A stretch of 24,163 bases of DNA, taken from positions 1-24,163 of the IMG/VR virus record IMGVR_UViG_3300033143_002094; one strand, 5' to 3'. The translations under genes were made by a program, and so were the position numbers. The notes below the pieces were generated by a model that saw nothing but the letters and a program-made list of their open reading frames with translations, had not been told where the DNA came from and did no database searches. Of the stretch, positions 21,856 to 24,163 are shown one piece after another (position 1 is the first letter of the stretch; the number at the start of each line of letters is the position of its first letter). Origin of the DNA: a virus.

Positions 21856-24057
21856 TTAAACTGTTGTTATATCAGGTAATTCAACACCACCTTGCGCAGT
21901 TTGTCCAGTACCTTCTTTATCTTCAGCTAAAAGAGCCTCTGCAGTCTTCATATCGAGCTGAGTTGCACGGTCATGATCTTTTTCATCAAGTTTCCGTTCA
22001 TGGTCAGCTCCAGACTCTTTATCAAGGAAATCCAGGTCCTGGCTATCTGACTTACTGTGTAAGTTGCGTGCTTTAGCTTCTTCAGTCTGAGCCTTAGCTC
22101 TCTTAAGACGAATGTCCATGGCATTCTCTTCGGCCTTAGCAGTTTCATTAGCAACCTGTGCACCAAGTAATTCAACTTCAAGTTCTGCCTTCTTCTGAGC
22201 CAATGGATCAGGTTGAGGTTCAAATTCTTCAATACGTTTAGCCAGGGTAGGCATATTCCGTAATCGAGCAATATCTGTAAGAATTATCTTCGACATACCA
22301 AAATCCATGTTATTACCCATGGTTTGCAACATAAATGCTAGTTCCTGAGCCTTCTGATTATCCGACTCAGCAGTACTAATTGTTAGGGTAATATCAAAAT
22401 TACCAGCCAGATCATCACGGCGAACCTCTACAAACTCATCATTTGTGATCCGAATGACTTCTACATCACTCAGGAACTCAGCGTTCATACTAATGATCTT
22501 ACGACCAATATCCTTAAAACCTTGAGCTAACCGTCTCAGGATCCCTAATTCCCGCTTTGACACGGCATCCAGGGCACTACGTACCTCTGTGGCTGTATCA
22601 CCCAGAGCTTGCCCACCGATGCCATTTACAAAGGCACGCACGCCTGAGAGACTCTCAGCCTCAGAATTCTGAAGATTTAGCATGTATTCAGCACTTCTAG
22701 GGATCTCAGGATAGGTGTGCATAAAAATAGCTTGTTTTGGGTCAACCTGGGAGTTGAACTCATAATCCAGGCCATTATCAAATTTCCGCTTATTAGTGAC
22801 ATCTAATGCATCTTTACGGGTACCGACCTGGCCATTAGCACTTCGACCCATGATATCGATCATGCCCCGGGTTACGGCGCCTACAATACGTTGGTTGTCT
22901 TCCAGGAGAGCTCCATCAGGTTCACCGTAGATTGAACCACGAATTGGGAGATATTGAGCCGTAACAAAAGGAATTTCTTGATCTGGGAATGGGTTCTCTT
23001 CCATCCGGATCAGGACCCCACCTACCCAGGTAGCAACAATAGGTTTTACAACCCCAGATTTATTAATATCCCAGTATCCCCAATATTCATATGCTACAAA
23101 TTTCTTACGGGGTTTATCTTTAAAATTGAATGAGGATTCATCCCGGGACTCATGATCAGGTTCATTTAATATCGAAGTGCCCTCGACATTTATTTTATCT
23201 AAGTTATGATATTTACCATCCTTTTCTAATTCAGATAAGGAGGTTTCAAAACTGTAAATAGCAAACCTTGCTTTTTTAAGATCACCTTGACAGCTAGGAT
23301 CAATAATTAAATTATTATAATCACAAACTTCAACTGTTGGATGATTTTTAAGTACGGTAACTTCTTCTTCTAATGAGTAACCATCAATAATTTGTTCTAA
23401 TGCAGCACCTGCATCCATTGATGCTCTATGTAGTTCTTGTTCAGCTTCAGAGAGTTTATCAAACACAGAAGGATCATAAGTCATCGCTTGATGTAACTGT
23501 TGGAACTGCTGTTGTATTGCAGGATCTTGAGATACTTGATAAATGTAATTAGGAACTTCTACTTCATTAGTTTCATCTTCGTATTCCCACCCCACACGAA
23601 CACAAACAGTGCCTTCATCCACAGCTGTACGAATGTAATCATCAATGAATTTTACTTTTTGAATTTTAGTATTAAATTGATTATTAAGAACTAACCCATT
23701 TTGAATAGCAGCGTCTTTATCTTCAAAGGTAACTGGGTCTGTATTATAAATATCATCTGTACTTAAGAAAGGTTCACTTAATGCTGCATAACGCCATTCA
23801 GCCTGTTTACGAATTAATTTAGGAACAATATTGGATCTGCCTGTTCTTTTCTTAATAACCGCATTGCCTTCAATCTTTAAATTATCTAACCATGTTTTAA
23901 CTTCAGTAGTATGAGCTTTATGTGCACTATTAGCATCTTCTAGATCTTGCTTAAGATCTAAAATAGTTGGTTCATTATCCCAATCAGTTAACCCCTTATC
24001 ATCATCTGGTGTCAGAATATGATTAGGGGTATTTTCAACGTCATATGAGGCAGCCAT
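21856..24057 (-). CDS. Portal protein
   Basis: This 733-aa protein is the likely dodecameric portal at the head vertex through which DNA enters and leaves. Residues about 80-165 hold KLIRKQAEWRYAALSEPFLS, TDDIYNTDPVTFEDKDAA and IDDYIRTAVDEGTVCVRVGW, a pattern typical of P22-like and N4-like portals. The stem region includes SGVRAFVNGIGGQALGDTAT and RSALDAVSKRELGILRRLAQ. A long C-terminal charged helix (about 625-720, AQKKAELEVELLGAQVANET onward) is the barrel typical of podoviral portals. The ribosome-binding site TAGGAA overlaps the stop of the upstream partial gene, 7-8 nt before ATG 24057. It comes first in the set of head genes. N4 gp59 is similar in size (763 aa), and the order relative to the capsid gene is the same. 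Confidence 0.88.
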   Translation of the reverse strand: MAASYDVENTPNHILTPDDDKGLTDWDNEPTILDLKQDLEDANSAHKAHTTEVKTWLDNLKIEGNAVIKKRTGRSNIVPKLIRKQAEWRYAALSEPFLSTDDIYNTDPVTFEDKDAAIQNGLVLNNQFNTKIQKVKFIDDYIRTAVDEGTVCVRVGWEYEDETNEVEVPNYIYQVSQDPAIQQQFQQLHQAMTYDPSVFDKLSEAEQELHRASMDAGAALEQIIDGYSLEEEVTVLKNHPTVEVCDYNNLIIDPSCQGDLKKARFAIYSFETSLSELEKDGKYHNLDKINVEGTSILNEPDHESRDESSFNFKDKPRKKFVAYEYWGYWDINKSGVVKPIVATWVGGVLIRMEENPFPDQEIPFVTAQYLPIRGSIYGEPDGALLEDNQRIVGAVTRGMIDIMGRSANGQVGTRKDALDVTNKRKFDNGLDYEFNSQVDPKQAIFMHTYPEIPRSAEYMLNLQNSEAESLSGVRAFVNGIGGQALGDTATEVRSALDAVSKRELGILRRLAQGFKDIGRKIISMNAEFLSDVEVIRITNDEFVEVRRDDLAGNFDITLTISTAESDNQKAQELAFMLQTMGNNMDFGMSKIILTDIARLRNMPTLAKRIEEFEPQPDPLAQKKAELEVELLGAQVANETAKAEENAMDIRLKRAKAQTEEAKARNLHSKSDSQDLDFLDKESGADHERKLDEKDHDRATQLDMKTAEALLAEDKEGTGQTAQGGVELPDITTV

Positions 24058-24067
24058 ATATATATTC

Positions 24068-24163
24068 CTATTGAGATAAATTATATTTTTTAATAAGAGC
24101 GTCTACTTTATTCTTTTTATAATCAATTGTTCTTTCAAGTTTTATAACCTGTCTTGCATCTTG
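24068..24163 (-). CDS. 3' end of an unknown gene upstream of the portal gene
   Basis: Thirty-one codons are visible, entering from the right edge: QDARQVIKLERTIDYKKNK, then VDALIKKYNLSQ and TAG at 24070-24068. The piece is helical and basic. The stop overlaps the portal gene's ribosome-binding site, so the gene is probably in the same operon. Too little is visible to name it. Confidence 0.7.
   Translation of the reverse strand, partial: QDARQVIKLERTIDYKKNKVDALIKKYNLSQ

Noticed and set aside
1-24163. CRISPR array, tRNA genes, IS elements or a diversity-generating element
   Set aside because: No regularly spaced short repeats, cloverleaf, terminal inverted repeats with transposase, or template/variable repeat pair were seen on reading both strands.

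Overview
This window is part of a tailed bacteriophage genome. All recognisable genes lie on the minus strand, packed head to tail with almost no spacing, so the transcriptional order runs from high to low coordinates. No host gene, tRNA, integrase, insertion sequence or CRISPR array was seen. The AT-rich composition, the N4 gp56-type major capsid protein, the gene order portal - scaffold - capsid - large virion proteins - RNA polymerase, and a T7/N4-type single-subunit RNA polymerase at the downstream end suggest a short-tailed (podovirus-like) phage related to the N4 group. The host cannot be named from the sequence.

Layout in transcriptional order: the 3' end of an unknown gene (24163-24068); portal (24057-21856); a small helical protein (21817-21473); a scaffold-like protein with a long acidic disordered stretch (21473-20175); the major capsid protein (20151-18601), followed by a strong intrinsic terminator (18590-18555). 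Next come a small protein with a SAP/HeH-like start (18517-17951), a 335-aa and a 905-aa virion-type protein that share a beta repeat domain, a 156-aa protein, and 474-aa and 930-aa candidate internal/ejected proteins. A basic helical protein (9455-9057) follows. Then comes a host-recognition-type cassette of three large beta-rich proteins (815, 523 and 650 aa) and an 88-aa aromatic/glycine-rich protein. Last is an RNA polymerase gene that runs off the left edge.

The genes appear to form one morphogenesis operon: portal, scaffold and capsid build the head; the 905/474/930-aa proteins are candidates for DNA-ejection or internal proteins; the 815/523/650/88-aa group are candidate tail-tip or fibre proteins; and the polymerase, encoded with virion genes, may be packaged and injected as the N4 virion RNA polymerase is. 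Many junctions overlap as TAATG or TAGTG, suggesting translational coupling.

The most notable observation is that the polymerase is split between two frames. The promoter-proximal reading frame (2743-542) carries the T7-type RGRV...NPQ-like motif. Motif A and motif B lie in the +1 frame (564-1), which has no suitable start codon. The two frames overlap by 23 nt, so the gene has a +1 frameshift: a sequencing error, a recent mutation or recoding. Two annotated-style starts were also revised on ribosome-binding-site evidence (9455 instead of 9464; 18517 instead of 18526).
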